Source: Halalkalibacter urbisdiaboli (GTDB lineage: Bacteria > Bacillota > Bacilli > Bacillales > Bacillaceae_D). Taken from it: DNA of 64,000 bases. Positions 52,846 to 62,476 of this stretch are shown here, in pieces. The stretch covers positions 517,583-581,582 of the forward strand of contig NZ_MVJM01000001.1 in NCBI RefSeq assembly GCF_002156385.1, read 5' to 3'. Under the pieces are notes generated by a model, which saw only the letters and a program-made list of their open reading frames with translations, did no database searches and had not been told where the DNA came from. The position numbers and the translations under genes are program-made. How positions within the stretch are numbered: position 1 is the stretch's first letter; each line of letters opens with the position of its first letter.

Positions 52846-53119
52846 TTAAATCTCCTCCTAAATGAATAATAATAATTTTATAAAGAAATTGGAGAGATTC
52901 TCCAAATCCTAACAGACTTTTGAAACAGAAATGTTTAAATAGTGGTTCGTTAATAAGATACCAAATTCTTCACGTTCTTGCAACGATTACATCTTGCTTT
53001 TCTCTAATTAACATAGACATCTTATCATATCCTTAGATTTAGCTTTTTAAACTGTCATAACCTCTAACATCGTCCCATAAAATGGACAGATAAAACAATA
53101 AGGATTGGAGGTTAGCCCC

Positions 53120-53932
53120 ATGAATTGGTTTGAAGCTATACTCATTGGTTTTATTCAAGGTATTTCAGAATTTCTCCCGATTTCAAGTACAGCACATTTG
53201 CTCATTGTCGAGAAGCTCCTATCGATTCAAATAGGAGAAAACAGTCTTACTTTTGAGGTCTTCTTACATTTTGCATCATTATTAGCTGTTTTTTATTATT
53301 TTCGTGACGAACTTAAACAAATCCTGCTAGACTTCTTATTATTTACCTTTAAAAGGAAACAGCGTTCAAGACAGAATTTTCGTTTTGCAGTACTTATGCT
53401 AGTATCAACCCTTGTTACAATGATTGTCGGAAAAACAATTGAAGAAGGATTTGGTGAAGGTCTTACTAGTACAGCAACGATTGGAGCATCATTAATTATT
53501 ACAGGGATTTTTCTCGTACTAGTCGAACATGGAATGAATACGGGTAAACGAGGGTTATCCGAGCTCACATGGAAAGACGGTATTCTAATTGGACTAGGTC
53601 AAGCACTTGCAGTTATCCCAGGAATCTCCCGTTCTGGAAGCACGCTTGTTGCAGCATTATGGTGCGGTTTAAAAAAAGAGGTTGCATTACGTTATTCATT
53701 TCTTCTTTCAATTCCAATTATCGGTGGGCTCACTCTATTAAAACTACCGGAAATTTCCACTAACTTTTTTCAATCTGAAGCGATTATCCCTTTAATCCTT
53801 TCCTTTATTTCTGCATTTATTTTCGCCATTGTCGGGATAAAGTGGTTAATATCTATGGTGCAAAACACAAAACTAAGCTATTTCGCTTGCTACTGCATCG
53901 CTCTAGGCGTTATCACCTGGACATTCATGTAA
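53120..53932 (+). CDS. uppP: Undecaprenyl-diphosphatase UppP (BacA)
   Basis: Recycles the cell-wall lipid carrier; loss or gain affects bacitracin resistance. 270 residues from ATG 53120 behind GGAGG, with about seven helices. The conserved motifs EFLPISSTAHL (residues 17-27) and PGISRSGST are complete, and the Glu/Arg active residues are in them. Monocistronic with its own terminator. Confidence 0.95.
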   Translation: MNWFEAILIGFIQGISEFLPISSTAHLLIVEKLLSIQIGENSLTFEVFLHFASLLAVFYYFRDELKQILLDFLLFTFKRKQRSRQNFRFAVLMLVSTLVTMIVGKTIEEGFGEGLTSTATIGASLIITGIFLVLVEHGMNTGKRGLSELTWKDGILIGLGQALAVIPGISRSGSTLVAALWCGLKKEVALRYSFLLSIPIIGGLTLLKLPEISTNFFQSEAIIPLILSFISAFIFAIVGIKWLISMVQNTKLSYFACYCIALGVITWTFM

Positions 53933-53940
53933 AACAAAAA

Positions 53941-53978
53941 AGGCTCACAAAAGCTTATATATCTTTTGTGAGCCTTAA
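53941..53978 (+). terminator. Terminator of uppP
   Basis: GGCTCACAAAAG pairs with CTTTTGTGAGCC around a 6-7 base loop; a T-run follows (AACATTTTT). Confidence 0.85.
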
Positions 53979-53995
53979 CATTTTTAAATTCATAG

Positions 53996-54088
53996 TGGCG
54001 GAGGAAGAGGGATTCGAACCCCCGCGCGGTTTAACCCGCCTGTCGGTTTTCAAGACCGATCCCTTCAGCCGGACTTGGGTATTCCTCC
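53996..54088 (-). tRNA. tRNA-Ser (anticodon TGA)
   Basis: On the minus strand GGAGGAATACCC…TCTTGAAAACC…GGTTCGAATCC…CTCCGCCA. A long variable arm (AGGCGGGTTAAACCGCGC) marks class II. 93 bases, CCA is encoded. Last tRNA in the cluster. Confidence 0.95.
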
Positions 54089-54138
54089 GTGTTTTAGAAG
54101 TGAGAGTCAGAATTTTCTTTTCCTTCTAACTTCAAGTA

Positions 54139-54215
54139 TGGTGGACCCTGTAGGACTCGAACCTACGACCGATCGGTTATGAGCCGACTGCTCTGACCAA
54201 CTGAGCTAAGGGTCC
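54139..54215 (-). tRNA. tRNA with CAT anticodon, probably Ile2 (lysidine type)
   Basis: On the minus strand GGACCCTTAGCTC…GGCTCATAACCG…GGTTCGAGTCC…GGGTCCACCA, 77 bases, CCA encoded. The acceptor stem GGACCCT/AGGGTCC differs from both initiator and elongator Met and resembles Bacillus tRNA-Ile(CAT), whose C is modified to lysidine. A Met assignment by simple anticodon would be an error. Confidence 0.85.
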
Positions 54216-54220
54216 TAAAA

Positions 54221-54297
54221 TGGGGCGGCTGATGGGAATCGAACCCACGAATGCCGGAACCACAATCCGGTGCGTTAACCACTTCGCCACAACCGCC
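54221..54297 (-). tRNA. tRNA-His (anticodon GTG)
   Basis: On the minus strand GGCGGTTGTGGCG…GATTGTGGTTCC…GGTTCGATTCC…CCGCCCCA. The extra 5' G (G-1) opposite C73 and anticodon GTG define tRNA-His. CCA is encoded. Confidence 0.95.
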
Positions 54298-54318
54298 AAA
54301 AACTTTAAATTACTAATA

Positions 54319-54392
54319 TAGCGGCGGAGGGAATCGAACCCACGACCTCACGGGTATGAACCGTACGCTCTAGCCAGCTGAGCTACGCCGCC
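54319..54392 (-). tRNA. Elongator tRNA-Met (anticodon CAT)
   Basis: On the minus strand GGCGGCGTAGCTC…GGTTCATACCCG…GGTTCGATTCC…CGCCGCTA, 74 bases. The CCA is not encoded (TAT follows). The T-stem GTGGG/CCCTC has a T-T mismatch at its second pair. Confidence 0.93.
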
Positions 54393-54398
54393 ATGATA

Positions 54399-54473
54399 TG
54401 GCTCCACAGGTAGGACTCGAACCTACGACCGATCGGTTAACAGCCGATAGCTCTACCACTGAGCTACTGTGGA
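54399..54473 (-). tRNA. tRNA-Asn (anticodon GTT)
   Basis: On the minus strand TCCACAGTAGCTC…GGCTGTTAACCG…GGTTCGAGTCC…CTGTGGAGCCA, 75 bases, CCA encoded. First in the transcribed order Asn-Met-His-Ile2-Ser. No rRNA gene adjoins. Confidence 0.95.
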
Positions 54474-54612
54474 ACAATAAAGACAAGAACAATAATAACA
54501 CTTCAAGAAGAACTTGTCAACAAAAAATAAAAAAAGTAAATCATTACTGCATACATACTTTAACATAAGATCTAATTAAGAAACAAGCAGTTTTTTTTAT
54601 TTTGTTAATAGG

Positions 54613-54660
54613 AAAGCAGGGGCTTTTATTCGGTCATAGCACGAATAAAAGCCCCCGCTT
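54613..54660 (-). terminator. Terminator of the Na/Pi cotransporter gene
   Basis: On the minus strand GCGGGGGCTTTTATTCG pairs with CGAATAAAAGCCCCTGC around a 9-base loop. Confidence 0.85.
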
Positions 54661-54663
54661 CTT

Positions 54664-56301
54664 TTAATGATGTTCTTCACCAAGGACCGCCTCAGCAATA
54701 TTAACCGAGTGGTCACCAATTCTCTCAAGATTACTTACGATATCAACAAACACAATTCCTGCCGAACCAGAGCATTTCCCCTCATTAATTCGTAGAATGT
54801 GCTGCTTACGAAGTTTTCTTTCCATTTTATCGATAAGCTCTTCCTTTTGGATAACAGAGCGAGCTTTTTCTAAATCGCCATTCTCCAAACAGAAAATCGC
54901 TTCCTGAAGTGTCTCAATAGTTAAATCAAACATTTCACTCAAGTCAGCGACCGCTCTATCGGATATCGCTACTTTGTTTGCTTTTTGATAATCTTTTAAT
55001 TCGACAATATTCTCGATATGGTCACCAATTCGTTCAATATCGCGAACCGTATCAAGTAATATTGAATGTAATTTAGAATCTTGTCCCGATAACGAACTAG
55101 ATGAAATTTGGATTAAATATTCGGTAATTTTGCGGTCTAAATTATTAATTGCATCTTCGAATTGAATAGCCTTTTCAGAGTGCACCTTTTGACCATTTAC
55201 CAAATATTGACTAACTTCTATTAAACCTTTTTCTGAAAACTCTGCCATTCTTAACACTTCTTGTTTTGCTTGTCCTAAAGCGACTGCTGGTGAGCTTCCA
55301 ATAAACCTTGGATCAAGATGCTTCGTCTTATATTCAATATTAAATTCCTCACCTGGAACAATTTTCGTTACAATTAGTGCAAGCAGTGCAACAAAAGGAA
55401 GCTGAATTAACGTATTTGAGACGTTAAAAATTCCATGCGCAAACGCAATTGTCATCGGACGATTTAAGCTCAATTCTACTGCTAAGTAAGCAATAAAGTT
55501 TAAGAAGAATGGATAAATAATTAAAACAATGATTGTTCCGATTAAGTTAAAAATAACATGTGTTAAAGCCGCACGCTTTGCAGCAACTGAAGCACCAATT
55601 GCTGCTAGAACAGCAGTAATGGTTGTCCCAATGTTATCACCAAATAAAACAGGAAGTGCAGAATCAAGTGTCATTGCCCCCTGGTCATATAACTGCTGAA
55701 GCATACCAATGGAAGCACTAGAACTTTGAACAATGACCGTAAAAATAGTCCCGATTAATACCCCTAGTAATGGCGTTTCACTCATGCTTAAGGTTAAATC
55801 TTTAAAGGCCTGCAAGTCACGTAGAGGCTTCATTCCATCACCCATAAGCTCTAATCCGTAAAATAGAGCACCAAAGCCGAAAATAACCTGACCGAAATTA
55901 TTCATCTTCTTACTCTTCAAGAAGAAAATAAAACCAGCACCTACTGCGATTATCGGTAATGCGTATTTTGATATTTTGATCCCGATAATGAATGCAGTTA
56001 CTGTTGTTCCAATATTGGCACCCATTATAACACCAATGGCTTGCTTTAAGGTCATAAATCCTGCATTTACAAGGCCAATGGTTAATACAGTTGTGCCTGT
56101 ACTGGTTTGAAGTAGAATTGTTACGAGCAAACCAGCGAATACTCCCATTACCGGGTTTGTCGTAAATTTGTCTAAAATGTCACGTAAGCGTTCACCTGCA
56201 ACCTTTTGAAGGCCATCCCCCATAAATTTAATCCCAAATAGGAAAATCCCTAAGCCCCCAAAAAACATAAATAGTAAAGTCTGTAAATCCAAATCCACCA
56301 T
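54664..56301 (-). CDS. Na+/phosphate cotransporter with PhoU-like domain
   Basis: 545 residues. Residues 1-310 hold two inverted NptA repeats with the signature QTSTGTT and QSSSAS motifs and about eight membrane helices (…MGANIGTTVTAF… and …FGDNIGTTITAV…). Residues 340-545 contain two PhoU-like helical repeats (RDIERIGDHIENIVEL and SNLERIGDHSVNIAEA). It imports phosphate with sodium, suited to a sodium-dependent alkaliphile. Unlinked to pst genes here. Confidence 0.9.
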   Translation of the reverse strand: MVDLDLQTLLFMFFGGLGIFLFGIKFMGDGLQKVAGERLRDILDKFTTNPVMGVFAGLLVTILLQTSTGTTVLTIGLVNAGFMTLKQAIGVIMGANIGTTVTAFIIGIKISKYALPIIAVGAGFIFFLKSKKMNNFGQVIFGFGALFYGLELMGDGMKPLRDLQAFKDLTLSMSETPLLGVLIGTIFTVIVQSSSASIGMLQQLYDQGAMTLDSALPVLFGDNIGTTITAVLAAIGASVAAKRAALTHVIFNLIGTIIVLIIYPFFLNFIAYLAVELSLNRPMTIAFAHGIFNVSNTLIQLPFVALLALIVTKIVPGEEFNIEYKTKHLDPRFIGSSPAVALGQAKQEVLRMAEFSEKGLIEVSQYLVNGQKVHSEKAIQFEDAINNLDRKITEYLIQISSSSLSGQDSKLHSILLDTVRDIERIGDHIENIVELKDYQKANKVAISDRAVADLSEMFDLTIETLQEAIFCLENGDLEKARSVIQKEELIDKMERKLRKQHILRINEGKCSGSAGIVFVDIVSNLERIGDHSVNIAEAVLGEEHH

Positions 56302-56467
56302 TTCTCATCCCTTCAATTTTAAAAGTTAGTCGTTCGGTATTTCTTCGACAAACCTCAACAATAACGCCCTGTCTATTATTATTCATTCCTAGCTTATTTG
56401 TAAATAAATTTTTCGAAATTTCTGCCTTAGGTCATAAATTCGTCAATTTACGAGACATTTGTTAATC

Positions 56468-56496
56468 TTGTTCATTTTTTAAGCTTTCGTTACAAT
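56468..56496 (+). promoter_or_regulatory. Sigma-A promoter of the DUF1189 gene
   Basis: TTGTTC at 56468-56473, 17-base spacer, TACAAT at 56491-56496, 34 bases ahead of the start codon. Confidence 0.6.
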
Positions 56497-56529
56497 ATAA
56501 GAGCTTACTTATCATAAAAGAGGTGTATC

Positions 56530-57294
56530 ATGAAGTTCTTTCACTCATTTTTCAATAGTTTATATAACCTACAATTCCTAGCCTTAAGTCGATTCCAACC
56601 TATTACGAAGTCAATTGTTCATGTCCTCTTTTATCTTATGATTGCATGTCTTCCTTTTGTTATCGTTCTAAGTATGACCTTAACAAATGGTGTGAAACAA
56701 TTGCAATCAATCTTAATTAGCGATTTACCTCCTTTTCATCTAGAAAATGGAAAACTTAGGACTAACAGTGCAGAGCCTTACCTTAATTTTGAAGTCATTG
56801 AAGGTGTGTTTATCCTTGATCCAGCCAACCATTACAGTAAGAATGCGCTGTTTGAACTAGGAGAAGGAATTGCCTTTCAAGAACAAGAGGCAGTTCTATT
56901 TAATTATAGTGTTTCTCAAACAATACCTTATACGATTATTGGAGACCTAGATAAAGAAGCATTATTAACATGGTTAAATAACTTGGAAGGGTTTCTTCCG
57001 CTTTTAATTATCATCATTTCGTTACTAAGTTATAGTGCTGTTGCTGGAGTGGCTTTTTTAGGAATAACCCTGCTAGCAGCTATTGGACTCCTTTTACGGG
57101 GGAGAAGGCATAAGCTACATTATCGACATTTATGGTTAATGTCAGCATATTCGACAGCATCGCCAGTAATTGTCTTTGCATGGCTTGATATAATAGCACC
57201 CGTATCAATCCATCCCGTTTTTTTAATACTGGTAACTTTATTTCTCCTTTGGCTTATTATCATGAGAACGCCAAAGGGTAAACCTAAACTTTGA
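56530..57294 (+). CDS. DUF1189 family membrane protein (YqgB-like)
   Basis: 254 residues with membrane helices at about 30-50, 155-190 and 195-250. SLYNLQFLALSRFQPITKSIVHVLF at the N-terminus and FAWLDIIAPV in the C-terminal half are typical of DUF1189. In B. subtilis the family member YqgB lies at the same place between yqfZ and sodA. Function unknown; DUF1189 proteins have been linked loosely to sugar-transport clusters in other Firmicutes. Confidence 0.8.
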   Translation: MKFFHSFFNSLYNLQFLALSRFQPITKSIVHVLFYLMIACLPFVIVLSMTLTNGVKQLQSILISDLPPFHLENGKLRTNSAEPYLNFEVIEGVFILDPANHYSKNALFELGEGIAFQEQEAVLFNYSVSQTIPYTIIGDLDKEALLTWLNNLEGFLPLLIIIISLLSYSAVAGVAFLGITLLAAIGLLLRGRRHKLHYRHLWLMSAYSTASPVIVFAWLDIIAPVSIHPVFLILVTLFLLWLIIMRTPKGKPKL

Positions 57295-57319
57295 GAAGTC
57301 AATTAGCATTTCGATCAAA

Positions 57320-57358
57320 AAGAGAGCGAGTTTACGACAACTCGCTCTCTTTCCTTTT
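57320..57358. terminator. Bidirectional terminator
   Basis: AGAGAGCGAGTT pairs with AACTCGCTCTCT around TACGAC, with T-runs on both sides. Confidence 0.9.
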
Positions 57359-57973
57359 TACTACAATTCTAGTTCCGTCTACGGAAACCACTTCAATCTC
57401 AACGTCGGCTTCAAGCCATTGCCCACCGCTTGTAGCACTATACTGTTCACCATCAATAACGATCGTTCCGGTTGGTCGAAATGCACTTAAAGTCCGCCCT
57501 TGTTTGCCGATAAGCTTCCGATACGTGTCATTTAACGAATTATAACCTAATTCACTTGTCATTCTGTCCTTTAAGGTCATTTTATCCCACATTTTCCTAG
57601 AAGGAAAAACTTTAAGGAACAAACTTGAACTAATGCCACCAACTAAAAAGCCCATTGAAACAAGTACTCCGTAAATGAGATCAGGCGCAGGCACTGCCAA
57701 CCCTGCAATCATTAAAACAATTCCTAATAAAGAAACTGTTCCATCTGTTATGACCTTTCCATCTAAAATAATCAAAGCTAAGCCTACAAGATAAAGAATT
57801 ATAACCCAAAGTCCGACATCTGCGGATAAATGGTAGGAGAAGTACAGCGCCATAATAAGCACACCTAAAACTGCAAACAGCCCTTTTGCCCGTACTAATA
57901 GTTCCCCAAATAAAAATAACGTACCTAAAAAGACAACTAAAAAACCAATTGTTGCTGAATCAAGCCAATCCAT
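57332..57973 (-). CDS. NfeD-family membrane protein
   Basis: 213 residues with four or five N-terminal helices and a C-terminal NfeD OB-fold (GKQGRTLSAFRPTGTIVIDGEQYSATSGGQWLEADVEIEVVSVDGTRIVVK). Many NfeD proteins work with flotillin/stomatin partners at membrane domains; no such gene adjoins. ATG 57973 follows GGGGGTG. Confidence 0.88.
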   Translation of the reverse strand: MDWLDSATIGFLVVFLGTLFLFGELLVRAKGLFAVLGVLIMALYFSYHLSADVGLWVIILYLVGLALIILDGKVITDGTVSLLGIVLMIAGLAVPAPDLIYGVLVSMGFLVGGISSSLFLKVFPSRKMWDKMTLKDRMTSELGYNSLNDTYRKLIGKQGRTLSAFRPTGTIVIDGEQYSATSGGQWLEADVEIEVVSVDGTRIVVKRKESELS

Positions 57974-58079
57974 TTAGTTTCACCCCCTCATATTTTATAC
58001 GTAATAAACTGATTCTTTGTTTCAGAATTCATAAGAAATAACATTCACTTATAACAAAATAGAGGGGTGCTGCTTCACA

Positions 58080-58961
58080 TTATGATTTGAATAAATTACT
58101 AATTGATTCAATAAAACGATTAAGAACATCCAGCAACGTTCTTATAAACGATTGTGTGTCTTCCCTATTTAAAAACTCATCAAGATTGTCACGAACATAA
58201 GAAATTTGTTCTTGAACTTGATTCCAGTCAATATTCAAGTCCTTCATTCTCATAAATAATGAGACAAGGCCATTTAATTCTTCTTCTGTTAAAGTAATTC
58301 CAAGCTCCTGGGCAATTCGTTCAATAAGAGCTCGTAAATCTTCTTCCGTTTCAACAGGATTAGCTGCAAGCTCCTCTTTGATTCGATTCATTAATTCCGT
58401 AGCTTCTTCAACACCAATTGATTCAGCCAACTCTCCAGTTCGAACCATTTCCTCGTTTGCAATTTGCTTTTGCTCTTCAGGTATTTCAATTTCAGTTGCG
58501 ATTTCATATGCTTTAATTAAGCCTGTTAACCCTGCAGTTCCGGATACAGCCATAGGAGCTGTCACATACACATCCGCATCTTCAACGCCTGCAGTAACAA
58601 GTGCATTCGCATACATCCCTTCAGATACCAGTTTAATGTTATTTGTTTTAACATTTATACCAGACCCGGCTTCTGTCAATGTAATTTTTGACGAAGAGAG
58701 TGCTCTTGTTCCAATTTGATTCTTATTAACATAATTCCCTAAATATTTATGCTCTTCTTCATTTGAGACTGTAATTATTTCAACGTCTTCTGTTACTCCC
58801 ATTTCATTAAGAAGCTGTTGCTTTTGTTCCTCAGATAAATCTTCACCTAAAGTAACGATTACATCTCCTGGTGCTGCATCGGCTAATGCTAGCGTCGGCA
58901 CAATCATTGTAAAAACGAGTAATAGCCATAAGCACTTTCTTATTACATTATTCAACTTCAT
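58080..58961 (-). CDS. ypuA: DUF1002 exported protein (YpuA-like)
   Basis: 293 residues with an N-terminal signal peptide (LWLLLVFTMIVPTLALADA). DUF1002 body: DVIVTLGEDLSEEQKQQLLNEMG, VYVTAPMAVSGTAGLTGLIKAYE and GEL-rich helices near the C-terminus. Secreted or wall-associated; function unknown. Envelope-stress (sigma-M) control is known for B. subtilis ypuA but no promoter of that type was identified here. Own unit. Confidence 0.85.
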   Translation of the reverse strand: MKLNNVIRKCLWLLLVFTMIVPTLALADAAPGDVIVTLGEDLSEEQKQQLLNEMGVTEDVEIITVSNEEEHKYLGNYVNKNQIGTRALSSSKITLTEAGSGINVKTNNIKLVSEGMYANALVTAGVEDADVYVTAPMAVSGTAGLTGLIKAYEIATEIEIPEEQKQIANEEMVRTGELAESIGVEEATELMNRIKEELAANPVETEEDLRALIERIAQELGITLTEEELNGLVSLFMRMKDLNIDWNQVQEQISYVRDNLDEFLNREDTQSFIRTLLDVLNRFIESISNLFKS

Positions 58962-59073
58962 CGACTCCTTTTTTCAAACATTCTTAAATGAAACGATTGT
59001 TATACCTAATAAGAAACATAATTTACTAAAAAAAGAAACTGACTTTTGTCTTAAATTAAAATAAAAAGCTGAC

Positions 59074-60282
59074 TCATCTCGTTGAACATGTTTTACCAAC
59101 CGGAAAACATGACCAACTATATAAAAGCGTTAACACGATAAGGTTAAGAAGAAAAAAAACTGAAAACATCATTTGATCACGATTGTTCATCCAAAGTCCG
59201 AAAACTGCTGGTCCGAGGGCGACTCCTAAAAAACGGATCATCGCATAAAAAGAAAAAATTGAACCTTTTTCGTTAGAAGGTACAACGGCAGCTATCGCTC
59301 CACTAGCAGCAGGAAGTAACATACCTAAACCAATACTCACAAGGGTTGTACCAATTATTAAGATGAATGTACTCTCTGTAAATATCAACAAACAAACTCC
59401 AATGAATTTATAGATAACTCCATAAATAATTCCTCTTTTATAACTATCCTCGCTGTCCAATAATTTTCGAGCAGTTAAATAAGAGACCAACGTTAAACAG
59501 CTTAATGGGATAGCTAAAATAAGTCCTTTCTCCAATCCTCCCAATAAATAAGTCCTATCCAAATCATAGGACAAGTAAAATAGCAAACCAAATAATATAA
59601 ACATCCCGATACCGCCAGCTAAATAAATCGGCACTAGCCATTTCCAGCTTAATGAAAAAACTAATTTCACTTGAGAAATTGTTGTTTTAAACCGTAACTT
59701 ACGTCTCGTTTGAGGTTTTAGTTTAATAAAAATATACATCCCAAAGAAGGCGAACAAGGCAAAAGCGAAATAAACAACAAAACTGTAATACCAAGAAAAG
59801 GAAAGAACTATACCACCAATAACCGGACTTATCACTTTTCCTACTCCATTAAATACCTCCAACGATCCAAGTGCTCGATTTCTTTTTTGCCCAGAAAATA
59901 AATCTGTAATTAGAATCATGGCAATAGGAGTTATTCCTCCTGCACCAATACCTTGAAGCAACCGAGAAATTATCATCCATTCAAAAGCACCCTGTACCCC
60001 TGCAATAGCAGCCGCAAAACATCCAATCATAATTAGAGTAAGCGAAACTAAGGTTACTTGCTTATTCCCGTATCTTGCTGATATAAATCCACTTATCGGA
60101 ATCATAACTGCTGCCGGAATGGAAAATGCAGATAAAATCAGTCCTCCTTGAACTGGTGAAAGATTCATTGCTACTTGGATATCAGGAAGAATTGGAATGA
60201 ACATGGAATTACCTAACACCATAAGTAGCGGTAGCATACCTATGATAAAAATGATGATACTCGGCCTTGCTTGGCTCTCCAA
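59074..60282 (-). CDS. MFS drug-type efflux transporter
   Basis: 402 residues with 12 membrane helices, DHA1 layout. Motif A is ISARYGNK, motif C-like GxxxGP appears as GVALGPAVFG, and LLQGIGAGGITPIAMILITDLF is typical of the family. The substrate is unknown; it resembles the tetracycline/multidrug exporters of bacilli. ATG 60282 follows AAGAAGGTG. It faces yqfZ. Confidence 0.85.
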   Translation of the reverse strand: MESQARPSIIIFIIGMLPLLMVLGNSMFIPILPDIQVAMNLSPVQGGLILSAFSIPAAVMIPISGFISARYGNKQVTLVSLTLIMIGCFAAAIAGVQGAFEWMIISRLLQGIGAGGITPIAMILITDLFSGQKRNRALGSLEVFNGVGKVISPVIGGIVLSFSWYYSFVVYFAFALFAFFGMYIFIKLKPQTRRKLRFKTTISQVKLVFSLSWKWLVPIYLAGGIGMFILFGLLFYLSYDLDRTYLLGGLEKGLILAIPLSCLTLVSYLTARKLLDSEDSYKRGIIYGVIYKFIGVCLLIFTESTFILIIGTTLVSIGLGMLLPAASGAIAAVVPSNEKGSIFSFYAMIRFLGVALGPAVFGLWMNNRDQMMFSVFFLLNLIVLTLLYSWSCFPVGKTCSTR

Positions 60283-60398
60283 TTGTATTCACCTTCTTTA
60301 AAAAATAGACTATTCCCCAAAAAATGAATAAGCTTGTCATAATTGTCCAGCGTAAGCATATACTTTATTTGGAAGGAACTTTAAAGGAGGGGTTTTAC

Positions 60399-60758
60399 AT
60401 GAAGCGAGCTGGACTATTTTTAATCATTCTCATTATTTTATACAGCACTTATTATGACCTAACAATCGGGACCTTACCCAATGGATTGAATAATACAGCC
60501 CAAGCCACTAAAGGGCATGATGAAACGGAAAGTATTGAAGACTTAAAACCAACAGAAAACACTATCGAACCTTTCCAAGAAGTTGAAGTCGAACCTGGAT
60601 ATACTGTATTATCGATTGTTGAACATTTACATGACGGACCTTTATCTGCTTCGATACCAGAAATTATTTATGATTTTGAGCAACTGAATCCAGGAGTAAA
60701 AGCTGATGCTATCCAGGTTGGTGAGATCTATTTATTTCCTCTTTATCTAAACGATTGA
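60399..60758 (+). CDS. yqfZ: YqfZ-like LysM-domain membrane protein
   Basis: 119 residues from ATG 60399 behind AAAGGAGGGG. N-terminal membrane helix (GLFLIILIILYSTYY), an acidic linker and a C-terminal LysM-like domain (YTVLSIVEHLH … IIYDFEQLNPGVKADAIQVGEIYLFP). It should bind peptidoglycan outside the membrane. Next to ispG, as in B. subtilis (yqfZ-yqfY). No known function. Confidence 0.8.
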   Translation: MKRAGLFLIILIILYSTYYDLTIGTLPNGLNNTAQATKGHDETESIEDLKPTENTIEPFQEVEVEPGYTVLSIVEHLHDGPLSASIPEIIYDFEQLNPGVKADAIQVGEIYLFPLYLND

Positions 60759-60766
60759 GTTTGTTC

Positions 60767-60796
60767 TTGCCAAATGAAAGGTCTGGTTGATAAAAT
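60767..60796 (+). promoter_or_regulatory. Putative sigma-A promoter of ispG
   Basis: TTGCCA at 60767-60772, 18-base spacer, TAAAAT at 60791-60796, about 65 bases before the start codon. Confidence 0.55.
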
Positions 60797-60859
60797 GAAG
60801 ACGTATCTGTAAAGAGTCTAACGAAGCCCAATCGGTTTCTATAAAGGAGCGAGTGGTCA

Positions 60860-61963
60860 ATGACCGAAATTACACATCGTACAAAGACTCGACCAGTAAA
60901 GGTTGGAAATTTGACGATTGGTGGAAACAACGAAGTAGTAGTGCAAAGTATGACAACAACAAAAACGCATGACGTTGCAGCGACAGTAGCCGAAATAAAG
61001 CGTCTTGAGGAAGCGGGTTGTCAAGTAGTACGTGTCGCTTGCCCTGATATGCGTGCTGCTGAAGCCATCGCAGACATTAAAGCGCAAATTTCAATCCCAT
61101 TAGTAGTTGATATTCATTTTGATTACAAGCTTGCCTTAAAAGCAATTGAAGGCGGTGCCGATAAAATCCGTATTAATCCAGGTAATATTGGAAAACGACA
61201 CAAAGTCGAAGCAGTTGTTAAGGCTGCAAAAGAAAAAGGTATTCCGATTCGAATCGGTGTAAACGCAGGTTCCCTTGAAAAAAGAATTCTAGAGAAATAT
61301 GGTTACCCAACGGCAGATGGAATGGTTGAAAGTGCCCTTCATCATATAAAAATTCTAGAAGATTTGGATTTTTATGACATTATTGTCTCGATGAAAGCAT
61401 CTGATGTTAATTTAGCTATTGAAGCTTATGAAAAAGCAGCAAAAGCATTTGATTATCCACTTCACCTCGGTATTACTGAGTCTGGTACCCTATTTGCTGG
61501 TACAATAAAAAGTGCAGCGGGACTTGGTGCGATACTTAATATGGGAATTGGAAATACCGTTCGAATATCGCTAAGTGCCGACCCTGTTGAGGAAGTTAAA
61601 GTTGCTCGTGAATTGTTAAAGTCTTTTGGACTTGCCGCTAATGCAGCAACGCTAATTTCTTGCCCTACTTGTGGTCGAATTGAAATTGATTTAATTAGCA
61701 TCGCAAATGAAATTGAAGATTATATTTCCACAATCAAAGCTCCGATTAAGGTCGCCGTTCTTGGTTGTGCCGTGAACGGGCCTGGGGAAGCACGTGAAGC
61801 TGATATTGGTATTGCAGGTGCTCGTGGCGAAGGTTTACTTTTCCGTAAAGGTGAAATTGTAAGAAAAGTACCAGAAGAAGTCATGGTAGAGGAATTGAAA
61901 AAGGAAGTAGATAAAATCGCTGAAGAGCATTATCAAAAGCAACGCGAATTGGAAAAAGCATAA
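60860..61963 (+). CDS. ispG: 4-hydroxy-3-methylbut-2-en-1-yl diphosphate synthase (flavodoxin)
   Basis: Reductive ring-opening of MEcPP in the MEP isoprenoid pathway, with a 4Fe-4S cluster. 367 residues, bacterial short form. [21 protein letters not shown] at the N-terminus; cluster Cys in ISCPTCGR and [11 protein letters not shown] are complete. AAAGGAGCGAG precedes ATG 60860. It supplies precursors for the UppP lipid carrier. Confidence 0.97.
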   Translation: MTEITHRTKTRPVKVGNLTIGGNNEVVVQSMTTTKTHDVAATVAEIKRLEEAGCQVVRVACPDMRAAEAIADIKAQISIPLVVDIHFDYKLALKAIEGGADKIRINPGNIGKRHKVEAVVKAAKEKGIPIRIGVNAGSLEKRILEKYGYPTADGMVESALHHIKILEDLDFYDIIVSMKASDVNLAIEAYEKAAKAFDYPLHLGITESGTLFAGTIKSAAGLGAILNMGIGNTVRISLSADPVEEVKVARELLKSFGLAANAATLISCPTCGRIEIDLISIANEIEDYISTIKAPIKVAVLGCAVNGPGEAREADIGIAGARGEGLLFRKGEIVRKVPEEVMVEELKKEVDKIAEEHYQKQRELEKA

Positions 61964-61990
61964 GCCGCTTAGGCTCATGCTTTTCTTCTT
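61958..61990 (+). terminator. Terminator of ispG
   Basis: GCATAAGCC pairs with GGCTCATGC around GCTTA, then TTTTCTTCTTTC; the stem spans the stop codon. Confidence 0.75.
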
Positions 61991-62014
61991 TCTCTCCCCC
62001 TGTCTCACCATTAT

Positions 62015-62476
62015 CTAAAAGAATGGTGAGAAAAAGACGGTCATGAGAATCGAAATAGCACCAATCCCGATCGCCCAATTACCTAGCGATGTGGAGCCAT
62101 AACGACGTGAAACGAAACCAACTACTATCCCAGCTGCCCCTAGCAATACTGGTAAGAAAAACAATGACAAAATGGAGAGAACAATTGCAAATGTACCGAC
62201 ACCGCGGCCAGCTGCAACATCATCCTCATTCATAGCATCCGTTGTTTCGCGCTCCTCTGCTGCAAAAGGACGCGCTCCACCCATGCCATTTACCGCTGGA
62301 TACTCAGCAGCTGTCTCTTCCTCAAAGGTGGCAGGATTGTCAAGGTCTCCTTCATTTGTGTTCATTTTTGTATTAACATCACCATTATCAGCTTCTGTAT
62401 TTAAAAATGTTAAGGAACGGTCGTCTTCATCCACTAACCGTATCGGTTCTTGTTTCGGATCTCGATTTTCTGCCAT
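62015..62476 (-). CDS. yqfX: YqfX-like membrane protein
   Basis: 153 residues. An acidic, disordered N-terminal half (about 90 residues) is followed by two membrane helices (FAIVLSILSLFFLPVLLGAAGIVVGFV and LGNWAIGIGAISILMTVFF), as in B. subtilis YqfX. Function unknown. It is convergent with ispG and divergent from yqfW. Confidence 0.8.
   Translation of the reverse strand: MAENRDPKQEPIRLVDEDDRSLTFLNTEADNGDVNTKMNTNEGDLDNPATFEEETAAEYPAVNGMGGARPFAAEERETTDAMNEDDVAAGRGVGTFAIVLSILSLFFLPVLLGAAGIVVGFVSRRYGSTSLGNWAIGIGAISILMTVFFSPFF

Noticed and set aside
54139-54215. tRNA with CAT anticodon as initiator or elongator Met
   Set aside because: Its acceptor stem and body differ from both Met types and match tRNA-Ile(CAT).
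53996-54473. tRNA cluster as a prophage or island attachment site
   Set aside because: No integrase, no direct repeat of a tRNA end and no change in gene type around the cluster.
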